Positions 1 through 8,426 of a DNA stretch of 36,222 bases are shown in pieces. Numbering within the stretch: position 1 is the stretch's first letter; each line of letters begins with the position of its first letter. Under the pieces are notes generated by a model, which was not told where the DNA came from, made no database searches, and saw only the letters and a list, made by a program, of their open reading frames with translations. The position numbers and the translations under genes are program-made. This DNA is from Rhodospirillales bacterium. Lineage in GTDB: Bacteria > Pseudomonadota > Alphaproteobacteria > Acetobacterales > Acetobacteraceae. The stretch is taken from NCBI GenBank assembly GCA_028869595.1, contig JAGWRU010000130.1, positions 1 through 36,222 of the forward strand, written 5' to 3'.

Positions 1-2054
1 CCGAGGCCGCGCTTACCGCCGCGCGCGCCGCCGATGCCACCGCGCAATCGGCGCGCGCGCGCGCCCAGGCCGAGACCCAGGCCCTGGCCGAGATTCTGGC
101 GGTGAAGGATGGCGAGCGCTGGCCGCCGATGCTCGATCAGATCGTCGTGCCGGACGGGCTGGAAACGGCGCTGGGCGCGGCGCTGGGCGATGCGCTGTCC
201 TCGGCCGCCGATCCGACGGCGGCACGGCATTGGCGCGACCTGCCGGCCCTGCCCGCGGCTGCGGCGCTGCCTGGCGGCGCCATCGCCCTGTCGGCCAGCG
301 TGCAGGCCCCGCCCGCCCTCGCCCGCGCCTTGTCGCAGATCGGCCTGATCGACGCCGCCGCCGGCGATGCCGCCCAGGCCGCCCTGGCGCCCGGGCAGAT
401 CCTGGTATCGCGCGAGGGCGCGGTTTGGCGCTGGGATGGCTACACGATCCTGGCCGGCACCAAGACCGAGGCCGCGGTGCGCCTTGCCCAGCGCAACCGG
501 CTGATCGCGCTGCGCGCCGCCCTGGCCCGCGCCGAGGCGGAAGCCGCCGTCACCGCCACCGCCCGCCAGAATGGCGAGGCGGCGGCGCGCGAGGCCAATG
601 CCGCCGATCACGCCGCCCGCGCCGCGCGGCGCGAGGCGGAACAAAATGTCGAACGTCTGCGCGCCGAAGCAGCGCGCCTGGTCGCGCGCGCCGCGAGCGA
701 GGCGGCGCGGCTATCGGCGGTGGAGGAAACCCACACCCGCCAGAGCGCCGAGAAGCAGGAGGCCGATGCCGCGCTGGCCCAGGCACGCGCGGCCGCCGCC
801 ACCCTGCCCGATCTCGCGGCGCTGCGCGCGGCGGTGAACGGTCTGCGCGAGAGCTTGACGGCGCGGCGCAACGCGGCGCGCGAGGCGCAGGCGAACCAGG
901 CGCTGCTGGCCCGCGAACAGGCCGCGCGCGCCACCCGCCGCGCCGCCATCGGACCGGAAATCGGCGCATGGCAGGAACGCGCCACTGCCGCGCGCGACCG
1001 CGCCGGCGAACTCACCGCCCGCCGCGCCGAGGCGGAGGCGACGGCAGAGGCGATCCGCGCCGAGCCGGACGCGATCGCCGCTCGCCGGGCCGAGGCGATC
1101 GACGCGCTGGACGGGGCGGAAGGCGTCTATCGCCGTGCCGCCACCGCCTTGCAGGAAGCCGGCGAGCAGGCCCGCGCGAGCGATCGCGCCGCGCGCGCCG
1201 CCGAAGCCCGGCTGGCCACGCTGCGCGAGGAGGCGGTGCGCGCCGAGGGGCTGGCGGCGCAGGCGGCGCATGGCTGGGGAACGATCGCCGAACGCATCCT
1301 GGAGCGACTCGGCGCCGATGCCGCGCTGCCCGACCCGCCAGTGCCGTGCAACGCCGAAGCCGAGGACAAGGCGCGGCGCAAACTCGACCGCCTGATCAAG
1401 GAACGCGAGGAGATGGGGCCGGTCAATCTGCGCGCCGAGATCGAGGCGGGCGAGGTCGAAACCCAGATCGCCACCATCACCACCGAGCGGGCGGAGATCA
1501 CCACCGCGATCGCCAAATTGCGCGGTTCCATCGGCCATCTCAACCGCGAGGGACGCGAGCGCCTGGCCAGCGTCTTTGCCGAGGTGGACCGGCATTTCCA
1601 GAGCCTGTTCAGCCGCATGTTCGGCGGCGGGCGGGCGCATCTGGCGCTGGTCGGCTCCGACGATCCGCTGGTGGCGGGGCTCGAGATCTATGCCCAGCCG
1701 CCGGGCAAGAAGCTCGCCACACTGTCGCTGCTGTCCGGCGGCGAGCAGGCGCTGACCGCGCTATCGCTGATCTTCGCGGTGTTCCGCTGCAACCCCGCCC
1801 CGGTCTGCGTGCTGGACGAGGTCGATGCGCCGCTCGACGATGCCAATGTGGAGCGTTTCTGCGCCCTGCTGGAGGATATGGTGCGCGAGGCCGGCACGCG
1901 TTTCCTGGTGGTGACGCATCATCCGCTGACCATGGCGCGGATGGACCGGCTGTACGGGGTGACGATGCAGGAACGCGGCGTGTCGCGCGTGCTGTCGGTC
2001 GATCTCGGCACGGCCGCCGGGATGGTCGACGCCCCGCGCATGGCGGCGGAATAG
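1..2054 (+). CDS. smc: Chromosome segregation ATPase SMC, C-terminal part (5' truncated)
   Basis: The reading frame is open from base 3, so the gene starts before the window; about 683 residues of the C-terminal part are present. SMC dimers organise and segregate the chromosome with ScpA/ScpB. The visible order fits the family: the end of the first coiled coil, the hinge (WPPMLDQIVVPDGLE then ALGAALGDAL, about bases 120-200), a long Ala/Arg/Glu-rich second coiled coil (about 480-1500), then the C-terminal ATPase head with the ABC signature LSGGEQAL (about 1732-1755) and Walker B CVLDEVDAPLDD (about 1807-1842), followed by the H-loop region VVTHHPLTM. The N-terminal Walker A half lies outside. 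It ends with TAG 32 bp from the convergent comEC stop. Identification is secure from the head motifs plus hinge. Confidence 0.95.
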   Translation, partial: EAALTAARAADATAQSARARAQAETQALAEILAVKDGERWPPMLDQIVVPDGLETALGAALGDALSSAADPTAARHWRDLPALPAAAALPGGAIALSASVQAPPALARALSQIGLIDAAAGDAAQAALAPGQILVSREGAVWRWDGYTILAGTKTEAAVRLAQRNRLIALRAALARAEAEAAVTATARQNGEAAAREANAADHAARAARREAEQNVERLRAEAARLVARAASEAARLSAVEETHTRQSAEKQEADAALAQARAAAATLPDLAALRAAVNGLRESLTARRNAAREAQANQALLAREQAARATRRAAIGPEIGAWQERATAARDRAGELTARRAEAEATAEAIRAEPDAIAARRAEAIDALDGAEGVYRRAATALQEAGEQARASDRAARAAEARLATLREEAVRAEGLAAQAAHGWGTIAERILERLGADAALPDPPVPCNAEAEDKARRKLDRLIKEREEMGPVNLRAEIEAGEVETQIATITTERAEITTAIAKLRGSIGHLNREGRERLASVFAEVDRHFQSLFSRMFGGGRAHLALVGSDDPLVAGLEIYAQPPGKKLATLSLLSGGEQALTALSLIFAVFRCNPAPVCVLDEVDAPLDDANVERFCALLEDMVREAGTRFLVVTHHPLTMARMDRLYGVTMQERGVSRVLSVDLGTAAGMVDAPRMAAE

Positions 2055-2086
2055 CCGGGGCGAGCAGCCACTCGCCCAAACCAGGC

Positions 2087-4510
2087 TCAATGCGCATGGC
2101 CACGCGCCGCGCCATCCACCGTCGCCATCGGCGGCAGCGCGCCCGGATCGGCGGAATCGGCGCGATCCGCCACTGAAGCACGCGCGGAACCGCCATCGCC
2201 GCCCACCCCCGCTGCCAGCCAGGGCCGCGCGCCGCGCACGCCGTTCGCCGTCCGCATCCGCCCGCCCGGCCAGATCGCCACTGCCCCGGATGCCGCGAGG
2301 CTCCGGCGATCGAGCCGCATCGCCACCCCCGCACAGGCGCCGCGCGCCGGCATCAGCGCGATCAGCACATCGATGCCCGGGCAGGCACGCGGCCCCTGCC
2401 CCGGCCCGTGCAGCACCAGCACCGCCAGCCCGCCCGCGCGCAGCCGGCAGCCGCGCGGATCGCAGGCCAGGCCCGCAGCCGCCGGCACCGGCCGGGGATG
2501 CGGCCCGGCGGGCAAGGCGTGCGGCATCGCGACGCCCCAATATTGCGCCCATGCGTCCAGGGTGAAACGCGATCCGCCGGGCGCACGGAATGCCAGCACG
2601 CGGCCATCCTCCAGCCGCATCGCCGCCAGCCGCGCATCGGCGGCGACGAAGATCGCAGGCGGCGTGGCAAGCCAGGGCGAGGCCGCCCCCAGGGCAATGG
2701 CGGCAAGCCCGGCCAGGCGCAGCCGGGTGCGCCACAGGCACAGCCAGACCAGCCCCGCCGCCAGCACGCCAAGCCCGGCACCCGGCATATGCGGCACCGC
2801 CAGACTCGCCCCCGGCAGGGCGGCGACGGCACGCGCCAAGGCCAGGATCAGCCGTACCCCCTGCACCATCACCCAGAAGGCCGGGCGCTGCAGCCCCAGC
2901 GCCATCAGGACCAGCCCGGCAAGCCCGGCCGGCATCACCCATAGCGCGGTGATCGGCACGGCCAGCATGTTGGCGGGAATGAACCAGGGTTGCAGCCGGC
3001 CGAAATGATAGAGCCCGAATGGCGCCGAGGCCGTGCCCGCGAACAGCGAGGTCAGCGCCAGCATCACGCCATGCAGCGCCAGGCGCCGCCAGCGCGGCCG
3101 CGCCCCGCCCGGGCCGTCGGCCAGACGCAGCAGCACCGGGCGCAGCGCCTCGTAGCCGGCGATCAGGGCAAGCACGGCGGCAAAGCTCATTTGAAAACTC
3201 GCCCCCGGCACTTCCTGCGGCAGTGCCAGCGCCACCGCGCCGGCCGCCAGCGCCAGCGCCCGCAGCGAGGCCGCGCGCCGCCCCGCCAGTACCGCCAACG
3301 TCACCAGCGCGGCCATGAAGAAACTGCGCAGGATCGGCAGATGCGCCCCGGTCAGCAGCAGGTAGAACAGCCCCGCCGCCAGCGCCGCCAGCGCCACGGT
3401 CGGGTGCACCCGCCCGCGCAGCAGAAGCGTCTGGCTGAACCCGGCCAGCCATCGCGCCAGCGCCGCGGCCAGGCCCATGACGATGCCGATATGCAGCCCG
3501 GCCACGGCCAGCAGATGGGCAAGCCCGGCGGTGCGGAAGGCATCGCGGTCGGCGAGCGGGATCGCCCCCTGCGCCCCGGTCAGCAGGGTGGTGGCGATGG
3601 CGCCGGCCGGTCCGGCATCGATGGCGGCAATGGCGTGGGCGATCGCCTCACGCAGCCGCTCGAACGCAAGACCGACCGCGCCCGGACGGCCCTTGCGCAG
3701 GCGGACCACCGGGCCCAGCGCGAAGCCGCCCGCCCCCAGCCCGGCGAAGAACGCGTCGCGCTGCTGATCCCAGCCGCCCGGATAGGCGGGCGGCCAGGGC
3801 GGAAACAGCAAGGCGCGCAGTTCCACCCGATCGCCGGCGGCAAGCGGCGTCGCATCGCGCGCGGCAAGGCGCACCCGGATATGCCGGGCAAGCGGGCCGC
3901 CTGCATTGGCCAGGCGGACGCGATCCAGTGTCAGGCGCCGCGCCGGCGGGCGATGCGGACGGGTCGGCGCCAAGGTCTCGATCGCCGTGATCCGCCCGCG
4001 CAGCACCACCGCCCCGTGCGGCACGGCAAGCAAAGGCGGCGCCCGGGCGCTGGCCAGACCGCCGGCGCCGAGACCCAGCGCCAGCGCGGTGGCCAGCGTC
4101 GCGGGTGCCAATGCCAGGCCGTCCACGCCGCGGCGGCGCAGCACGGCGCATGCCGCCAGCCCCGTCGCGGCAAGGGCCGGGGCAAGAACCGGCGGCGGCT
4201 CGCAGGGCAGGGCGAAATAGGCCAGCACGCCGATGACGACGAAAACCGGCAGAAAAAGCGGCGCCCGGGCACGCTCTTGCGCCAGAGCCCGGTGCAGCCC
4301 GTGGCGCCAGTCCGGCGCGGCGGCGCGCGCCAGCGCCCATGCCGCGCGGCGAGCCAGCCAGGCGCGAAACGCCCTGGTCCGCGCCATCCTGGTCCGCGCG
4401 CCCCTGGCCGGCGCCCCCCTGGCCGGTGCCCCCCTGGCCGGCGCCATTTTGGCCGGCTCCACCTTGGCCGGCTCCACGTTGGACTGCGGCCCCGTCGCAA
4501 ACCCCGACAT
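2087..4510 (-). CDS. comEC: ComEC/Rec2-family DNA uptake channel protein
   Basis: A predicted 807-residue polytopic inner-membrane protein of the ComEC/Rec2 family, the channel that brings single-stranded DNA into the cytoplasm during natural transformation. The N-terminal DUF4131-like region (about 85-280) is followed by the Competence domain with the family hallmark HLLAVAGLHIGIV (residues 332-344) and many hydrophobic helices. The C-terminal part (about 650-807, with CDPRGCRLR) is a degenerate remnant rather than a full metallo-beta-lactamase domain, as is common in alphaproteobacteria. I start at the ATG at 4510 because AGGAGG sits 4 bases upstream of it; an in-frame ATG at 4540 lacks this. 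Residues 12-46 are pentapeptide repeats from a DNA minisatellite. It is divergent from gltX. Whether this organism is transformable cannot be told. Confidence 0.9.
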   Translation of the reverse strand: MSGFATGPQSNVEPAKVEPAKMAPARGAPARGAPARGARTRMARTRAFRAWLARRAAWALARAAAPDWRHGLHRALAQERARAPLFLPVFVVIGVLAYFALPCEPPPVLAPALAATGLAACAVLRRRGVDGLALAPATLATALALGLGAGGLASARAPPLLAVPHGAVVLRGRITAIETLAPTRPHRPPARRLTLDRVRLANAGGPLARHIRVRLAARDATPLAAGDRVELRALLFPPWPPAYPGGWDQQRDAFFAGLGAGGFALGPVVRLRKGRPGAVGLAFERLREAIAHAIAAIDAGPAGAIATTLLTGAQGAIPLADRDAFRTAGLAHLLAVAGLHIGIVMGLAAALARWLAGFSQTLLLRGRVHPTVALAALAAGLFYLLLTGAHLPILRSFFMAALVTLAVLAGRRAASLRALALAAGAVALALPQEVPGASFQMSFAAVLALIAGYEALRPVLLRLADGPGGARPRWRRLALHGVMLALTSLFAGTASAPFGLYHFGRLQPWFIPANMLAVPITALWVMPAGLAGLVLMALGLQRPAFWVMVQGVRLILALARAVAALPGASLAVPHMPGAGLGVLAAGLVWLCLWRTRLRLAGLAAIALGAASPWLATPPAIFVAADARLAAMRLEDGRVLAFRAPGGSRFTLDAWAQYWGVAMPHALPAGPHPRPVPAAAGLACDPRGCRLRAGGLAVLVLHGPGQGPRACPGIDVLIALMPARGACAGVAMRLDRRSLAASGAVAIWPGGRMRTANGVRGARPWLAAGVGGDGGSARASVADRADSADPGALPPMATVDGAARGHAH
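4371..4490. repeat. 15-bp minisatellite (8 units) inside the comEC 5' end
   Basis: Eight consecutive 15-bp units fill this stretch, with plus-strand consensus cccctggccggcgcc. The three central units (4401-4445) are nearly identical; the outer ones diverge at 4-7 bases. Because 15 is a multiple of three, the repeat keeps the comEC frame and encodes EPAK/APAR-type pentapeptides in the cytoplasmic N-terminus, giving a basic, proline-rich tail ahead of the first membrane segment. Copy number could vary without breaking the gene. Confidence 0.9.
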
Positions 4511-4592
4511 CGCGCCTCCTGACCCGACGGGGCATGGCAAGGATGCGCCGCCGACCCTCTACAGGCGGTGAATTTCGGTGTAACAGCCGGGC

Positions 4593-6002
4593 ATGATCCG
4601 CACCCGTTTCGCCCCCAGCCCGACCGGGCTTCTGCATATCGGCGGCGCCCGCACGGCGCTGTTCAACGCGCTGTACGCCCGCCACCATGGCGGCGAATAT
4701 CTGCTGCGCATCGAGGATACGGATCGCGCCCGTTCCACTCCGGAAGCAACCCAGGTGATCCTGGAAGGGCTCGACTGGCTCGGCCTGTCGCCCGATCAGC
4801 CGCCGGTCTTTCAATCGACCCGCGCCGCCCGCCATGCCGAGGTGGCGTTGCAGATGCTGGCCAGCGGGCACGCCTATCGCTGCTACTGCACGGCCGAGGA
4901 ACTCCGCCAGATGCGCGAGCAGGCGATCGCCGAAGGCCGCCCGCCGCGTTATGACGGGCGCTGGCGCGACCGCGATCCGGCCGAGGCGCCGGCCGGCATC
5001 GCGCCCGCCATCCGCCTGCGCGCACCGCGCGAGGGCGAGACGGTGGTGGAGGATCTGGTGCAGGGCCGGGTGCGCGTCGCCAACGCCGAGCTCGACGACA
5101 TGATCATTCTACGAAGCGATGGCAGCCCGACCTATCTGCATGCAGTGGTGGTCGATGACCACGATATGGGCATCAGCCATGTCATTCGCGGCGACGATCA
5201 TCTGACCAACACCTTCCGTCAGGTGCAGGTCTATCAGGCGATGGGCTGGGAGGTGCCGGCCTTCGCGCATATCCCGCTGATCCACGGCGCGGACGGGGCC
5301 AAGCTGTCCAAGCGCCACGGCGCCGTCTCCGTGCTGGAATTCCGCGAGCAGGGATTTCTCCCCGAAGCGCTCTGCAATTATCTGCTGCGTCTGGGCTGGG
5401 GCCATGGCGATGCCGAGGTGATCGGACGCGAGGAGGCGATTGCCCTGTTCGACATCGACGCGGTCGGCCGCGCGGCCAGCCGCATGGATTATGCCAAGCT
5501 CACGCATCTGAACGGGATTTATCTGCGCGCCGCCGATGATGCCCGCTTGACCGGAGAGGTGATGACCCGCCTTGCCGCCCGCGCCGCCGCCGATCCGACG
5601 CTGCGCGCGGACGAGACGGCGCAAGCGCGCATCGCAGCCCTGATGCCCGGCCTCAAGGAACGGGCGCGGACTCTGGTGGAACTGACCGATGCCAGCGCCT
5701 TTCTCGCCCGCGACGACGCACCCGCCGCCGATGACAAGGCGCGCGCCGCGCTGAACGCCGAGGCACGGGCAATGCTCGTCCGTCTGGCCCCGGTCCTGGA
5801 TGCGACGGATTTCTCCGCCGCCGCGCTGGATGCGGCGCTGCGCGGCTTTGCCGAGGCGGAGGGGCTGAAACTCGGCCAGGTGGCGCAGCCCTTGCGCGCG
5901 GCGCTGACCGGGCGGCTGACCAGCCCGGGGATCGACGCGACGCTCGCGGCGCTGGGGCGCGCGGCGGCGCTGGCGCGAATCGACGCCGCCACGCAGGGCT
6001 GA
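4593..6002 (+). CDS. gltX: Glutamate--tRNA ligase
   Basis: Class Ib aminoacyl-tRNA synthetase of 469 residues, the usual length, which charges tRNA-Glu (and in many alphaproteobacteria also tRNA-Gln, for later amidation). The Rossmann core has the HIGH-type motif HIGG at residues 15-18 within [13 protein letters not shown], the conserved RIEDTDRAR (39-47), and the KMSKS-type motif KLSKR at 237-241. The remainder is the helical anticodon-binding domain. The ATG at 4593 gives the canonical N-terminus ([12 protein letters not shown]), although no strong Shine-Dalgarno precedes it. The gene diverges from comEC across 82 bp and is followed 2 bp later by an acyltransferase gene, so the two are probably co-transcribed. 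GluRS and GlnRS share these motifs, but the RFAPSPTG start favours GluRS. Confidence 0.97.
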   Translation: MIRTRFAPSPTGLLHIGGARTALFNALYARHHGGEYLLRIEDTDRARSTPEATQVILEGLDWLGLSPDQPPVFQSTRAARHAEVALQMLASGHAYRCYCTAEELRQMREQAIAEGRPPRYDGRWRDRDPAEAPAGIAPAIRLRAPREGETVVEDLVQGRVRVANAELDDMIILRSDGSPTYLHAVVVDDHDMGISHVIRGDDHLTNTFRQVQVYQAMGWEVPAFAHIPLIHGADGAKLSKRHGAVSVLEFREQGFLPEALCNYLLRLGWGHGDAEVIGREEAIALFDIDAVGRAASRMDYAKLTHLNGIYLRAADDARLTGEVMTRLAARAAADPTLRADETAQARIAALMPGLKERARTLVELTDASAFLARDDAPAADDKARAALNAEARAMLVRLAPVLDATDFSAAALDAALRGFAEAEGLKLGQVAQPLRAALTGRLTSPGIDATLAALGRAAALARIDAATQG

Positions 6003-6004
6003 GC

Positions 6005-7198
6005 ATGCGCCAGCGCTGGCTGGACGGGCTGCGCGGTCTGGCGGCGCTGAACGTGATGCTGAGCCATTGGATCGTCGCGTTCTTCTTCCCCCTTTATACC
6101 GGGCTCGCCGCGCCCGGCGCGTCCGGCTGGGAAATCCGGTTTTCCGCCCTGCCGCTGCTCTGGCCGGTGGCCGGGGCGAACGGGGCGGTGTGCATCTTCC
6201 TGGTATTGTCGGGCTATGTGCTGGCGATCGCCTATGACCGCAGCGCGCAGCCGGCCCTGGCGCTGCTGGCGCGCCGATGGGTGCGGCTCGGCCTGCCGAT
6301 CCTGGCGGCGGTGCTGCTTTCCTGGGCGCTGATCCGGGCCGGCGCGATGGCAAACCACGCCGCCGCCGCGCGCAGCGGCTCCGACTGGCTGGCCGCGCAG
6401 ATGCGGGGACCGCACGATCTGGCGGCCGCGCTGTACGAGGGCGGCATCGGCGCGCTGATCGACCGGCTGGATTTCGGCGCCACTTTCGATTCCAGCCTGT
6501 GGACGATGCCCATCGAATTTGCCGGCTCCCTGGCGCTGATCGCGATTTTTACCGCGGCGCGGCGCTGGCGCGGACCGGTTCCGTCCCGCCGCCAGGCAGA
6601 CTGGCTGCTGTTGTTTGCGGCCTGGCTGCTGCGCGATCGCTATCTATGCCTGTTCGCGGTCGGGGCCGGGCTTTACGTGCTCGCCCCGCGCCCGCGCCAG
6701 GGGATTGCCGGCGGCATTGTATGCCTGCTCACCGGCCTGGTGCTGGGGGCGGTGCCCTATAGCGCGGCGCGCGGAGCATTCTGGGACTGGCTGGTGGCGC
6801 AGGCACCGATCGCCCCGCCCGTGCCGCCCTGGCCGCGCCATTTCCCCGGCCTGGTCCGGCTGGACGGGCCGGGTTTCTGGCACGCGGCGGGCGCGGTGCT
6901 GATCCTGCTTTCCTTTCTGCTATGGCCGCGCCTGCGGAGCGGGCTGGAGCGACCCGCGGCACAGTTTCTCGGGCGGGTTTCGTTTCCGCTGTATCTGGTG
7001 CATGTGCCGCTTCTTCTTTCTGGCGGCTGCCGCGTGTTTCTGGCCGCGCATGCGGGCGGGCTGAGCCGCGCGGCGGCGGCGCTCACCGCCCTGGCGGTCT
7101 TCGCCCCGCTGGCGCTGGGCATCGCGACGCTCGCAGCGGCGCTGGTCGAAGCCCCGGCGATCGCGCTTTCCCGGCGCATCGGCGGCGAGCGGCAGTGA
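6005..7198 (+). CDS. Acyltransferase-3 family membrane protein (OafA/YrhL-like)
   Basis: A 397-residue multi-spanning membrane protein of the acyltransferase-3 family, members of which move acyl groups (often acetyl) onto sugars of polysaccharides, lipopolysaccharide or exported metabolites. The N-terminus WLDGLRGLAALNVMLSHW is the family signature, with the presumed catalytic His at residue 21. About ten hydrophobic helices follow, and the C-terminal FPLYLVHVPLLL is also typical. There is no SGNH extension, so it is the membrane domain only. ATG at 6005 lies 2 bp after gltX, with AGGG 8-9 bases upstream. The substrate cannot be deduced. A second family member lies at 28244-29398. A run of seven T's after the stop (about 7240) may aid termination, but I see no convincing stem. 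Confidence 0.85.
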   Translation: MRQRWLDGLRGLAALNVMLSHWIVAFFFPLYTGLAAPGASGWEIRFSALPLLWPVAGANGAVCIFLVLSGYVLAIAYDRSAQPALALLARRWVRLGLPILAAVLLSWALIRAGAMANHAAAARSGSDWLAAQMRGPHDLAAALYEGGIGALIDRLDFGATFDSSLWTMPIEFAGSLALIAIFTAARRWRGPVPSRRQADWLLLFAAWLLRDRYLCLFAVGAGLYVLAPRPRQGIAGGIVCLLTGLVLGAVPYSAARGAFWDWLVAQAPIAPPVPPWPRHFPGLVRLDGPGFWHAAGAVLILLSFLLWPRLRSGLERPAAQFLGRVSFPLYLVHVPLLLSGGCRVFLAAHAGGLSRAAAALTALAVFAPLALGIATLAAALVEAPAIALSRRIGGERQ

Positions 7199-7347
7199 GA
7201 CTCCTCAACCATTCGATCTCCGGCGGATGCGGGTCTCTTTTTTTCCGGGCGTCGTAACGCGTCGGTAAACTTTTCCGTGATTAGCTTTCTCTGCCTCGCC
7301 GGTAGCCCCGGCCAAGGGCAAGCAACATGGCAGAGGAGCCAACCGGC

Positions 7348-7518
7348 ATGATCGCATATCTGAAGACCTGGGCTGCGCTGCACACCGACAAGCGCGGCGT
7401 GACCGCTCTGGAATACGGCCTGATCGCAGCGGCGATCATCGTCGCGATTTCCGCCACCGTGTTCACGCTGGGCGGTGATCTGAACACCCAGTTCAGCTCG
7501 ATCAGCACCAAGCTCTGA
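7348..7518 (+). CDS. Flp/Fap-type pilin (first copy)
   Basis: A 56-residue Flp pilin precursor, the subunit of tight-adherence (Tad) type IVb pili. It has a short basic leader ending DKRG, then VTALEYGLIAAAIIVAISATVF. Prepilin peptidase should cut after Gly17, leaving Glu at position 5 (E22) followed by Tyr, the diagnostic EY pair. The hydrophobic segment assembles the filament; the tail is short. I start at ATG 7348, which has AGAGGAG 9 bases upstream, rather than at the ATG at 7327, which would overlap that ribosome site. No tad/cpa assembly genes lie in the window, so the machinery must be elsewhere if it exists. A paralogue lies at 7790-8020. Confidence 0.9.
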   Translation: MIAYLKTWAALHTDKRGVTALEYGLIAAAIIVAISATVFTLGGDLNTQFSSISTKL

Positions 7519-7527
7519 GTAAACGGC

Positions 7528-7558
7528 GCCGCCGGCGAAGGGGGCCTTCGCCGGCGGC
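7528..7558 (+). terminator. Strong hairpin after the first Flp pilin
   Basis: A perfect 14-bp stem (7528-7541 with 7545-7558) closed by a GGG loop starts 9 bp after the pilin stop. There is no T-run, so it may be a terminator or an mRNA 3'-end stabiliser. Pilin mRNAs are often abundant, which would fit either role. Confidence 0.65.
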
Positions 7559-7789
7559 CCGTACTATCGGACTTGCCGATCCGATGGCGGCGACGGATCG
7601 CCATGGCGATCGCAAGCACCCGAGACCGCCCGGCAGGCAGTCTGAACGGCATTGTCCCGCCCCCCGGCATTTGCCTTGGATCTGGCGCGGCACAAGATCG
7701 GCGCTGGAGATTGCATACTCCCAGCCCTGGCGCCGCATTCCCCCTTCCCCTGCCGCCCATGGCGCGGCGAAGCACAGGCGCTTGCGCAT

Positions 7790-8020
7790 ATGCATCAAAT
7801 TTCAAAAATTTTGTCGTCTCTGCGCGCCGATCGGCGCGGCGTCACCGCGCTGGAATACGGTCTGATCGCGGCCGCCATCATTGTTGCGATCTCGGCCACC
7901 GTGTTCAGCCTCGGCTCCAGCCTGAACGGCAGCTTCTCCTCGGTGAATACCAGCCTGACCGGGCCGGCCGCGTCTACCGGCACGGGCGTGACGAACTCTG
8001 GGACAGCGCCGATCAACTAA
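7790..8020 (+). CDS. Flp/Fap-type pilin (second copy)
   Basis: A 76-residue paralogue of the upstream pilin. Leader, Gly17 cleavage site and the core VTALEYGLIAAAIIVAISATVF are identical or nearly so, with E22-Y23 again the diagnostic pair. It differs in having a longer Ser/Thr/Gly-rich C-terminus (ending TNSGTAPIN) than the 56-residue copy. ATG 7790 gives the normal leader length; no strong Shine-Dalgarno is visible. An upstream in-frame start would add an unlikely Pro/Ala-rich segment. The 271-bp spacer between the two pilins holds the hairpin of copy one and no further gene; it probably contains this gene's promoter, but no confident -35/-10 pair is visible. The duplication suggests major and minor pilins or an expression variant. 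Confidence 0.87.
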   Translation: MHQISKILSSLRADRRGVTALEYGLIAAAIIVAISATVFSLGSSLNGSFSSVNTSLTGPAASTGTGVTNSGTAPIN

Positions 8021-8086
8021 ACCTGGTCCAGCGTCGACCGAACCGCGAGGGCTTTGCGTCAAGCCGTCGTGTCGAAGCGCGAGCGC

Positions 8087-8116
8087 AGGGCGCCGACGTA
8101 GTTGCGTCGGCGCCCT
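8087..8116 (+). terminator. Hairpin after the second Flp pilin
   Basis: A perfect 12-bp inverted repeat (AGGGCGCCGACG at 8087-8098 with its complement at 8105-8116, 6-base loop) lies 66 bp after the pilin stop. As after the first pilin, no T-tract follows. Confidence 0.6.
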
Positions 8117-8204
8117 TGCCGATTCTCCCCGGGCCGCGCCGCCTCACCCGGTGCCCGGGGGGCGCAATCCGCTTGCAGGATATCCGGGTCGGACAAAATG
8201 CGCG

Positions 8205-8280
8205 TGGTGAGCCCGGTGGGAATCGAACCCACGACCCCAAGATTAAAAGTCTCGTGCTCTACCGACTGAGCTACAGGCTC
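8205..8280 (-). tRNA. tRNA-Lys (anticodon UUU)
   Basis: The minus strand folds into a complete cloverleaf: acceptor GAGCCTG with CGGGCTC, D-stem GCTC/GAGC, anticodon stem CGAGA/TCTTG with loop CTTTTAA (anticodon TTT), and T-stem GTGGG/CCCAC with TTCGATT. The discriminator is A, and the 3' CCA is encoded (8205-8207). It reads lysine codons AAA and AAG. It stands alone between the pilin genes and the prolyl isomerase, transcribed opposite to both. Confidence 0.97.
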
Positions 8281-8426
8281 GCGCGGCGCAGGTTGAACGC
8301 CATGACGGCGCGCCGGTCAACCTCTCCGATCGGATTTTTTCCGCCCCCGTGAAGCCAGGCTGCCGACCGCCAAGACGCCCGACCACGGATCGGCTAGATT
8401 GGCCGCATCCCCGTTCCGGAGCGCCC

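Noticed and set aside
2990-4522. A 510-codon plus-strand frame opposite comEC
   Set aside because: Arg/Gln/Pro-rich shadow of a clearly identified gene.
7197-7248. Rho-independent terminator after the first acyltransferase
   Set aside because: A T7 run is present, but the only upstream pairing (GAGAC/GTCTC) is 5 bp with a long loop, too weak to call.
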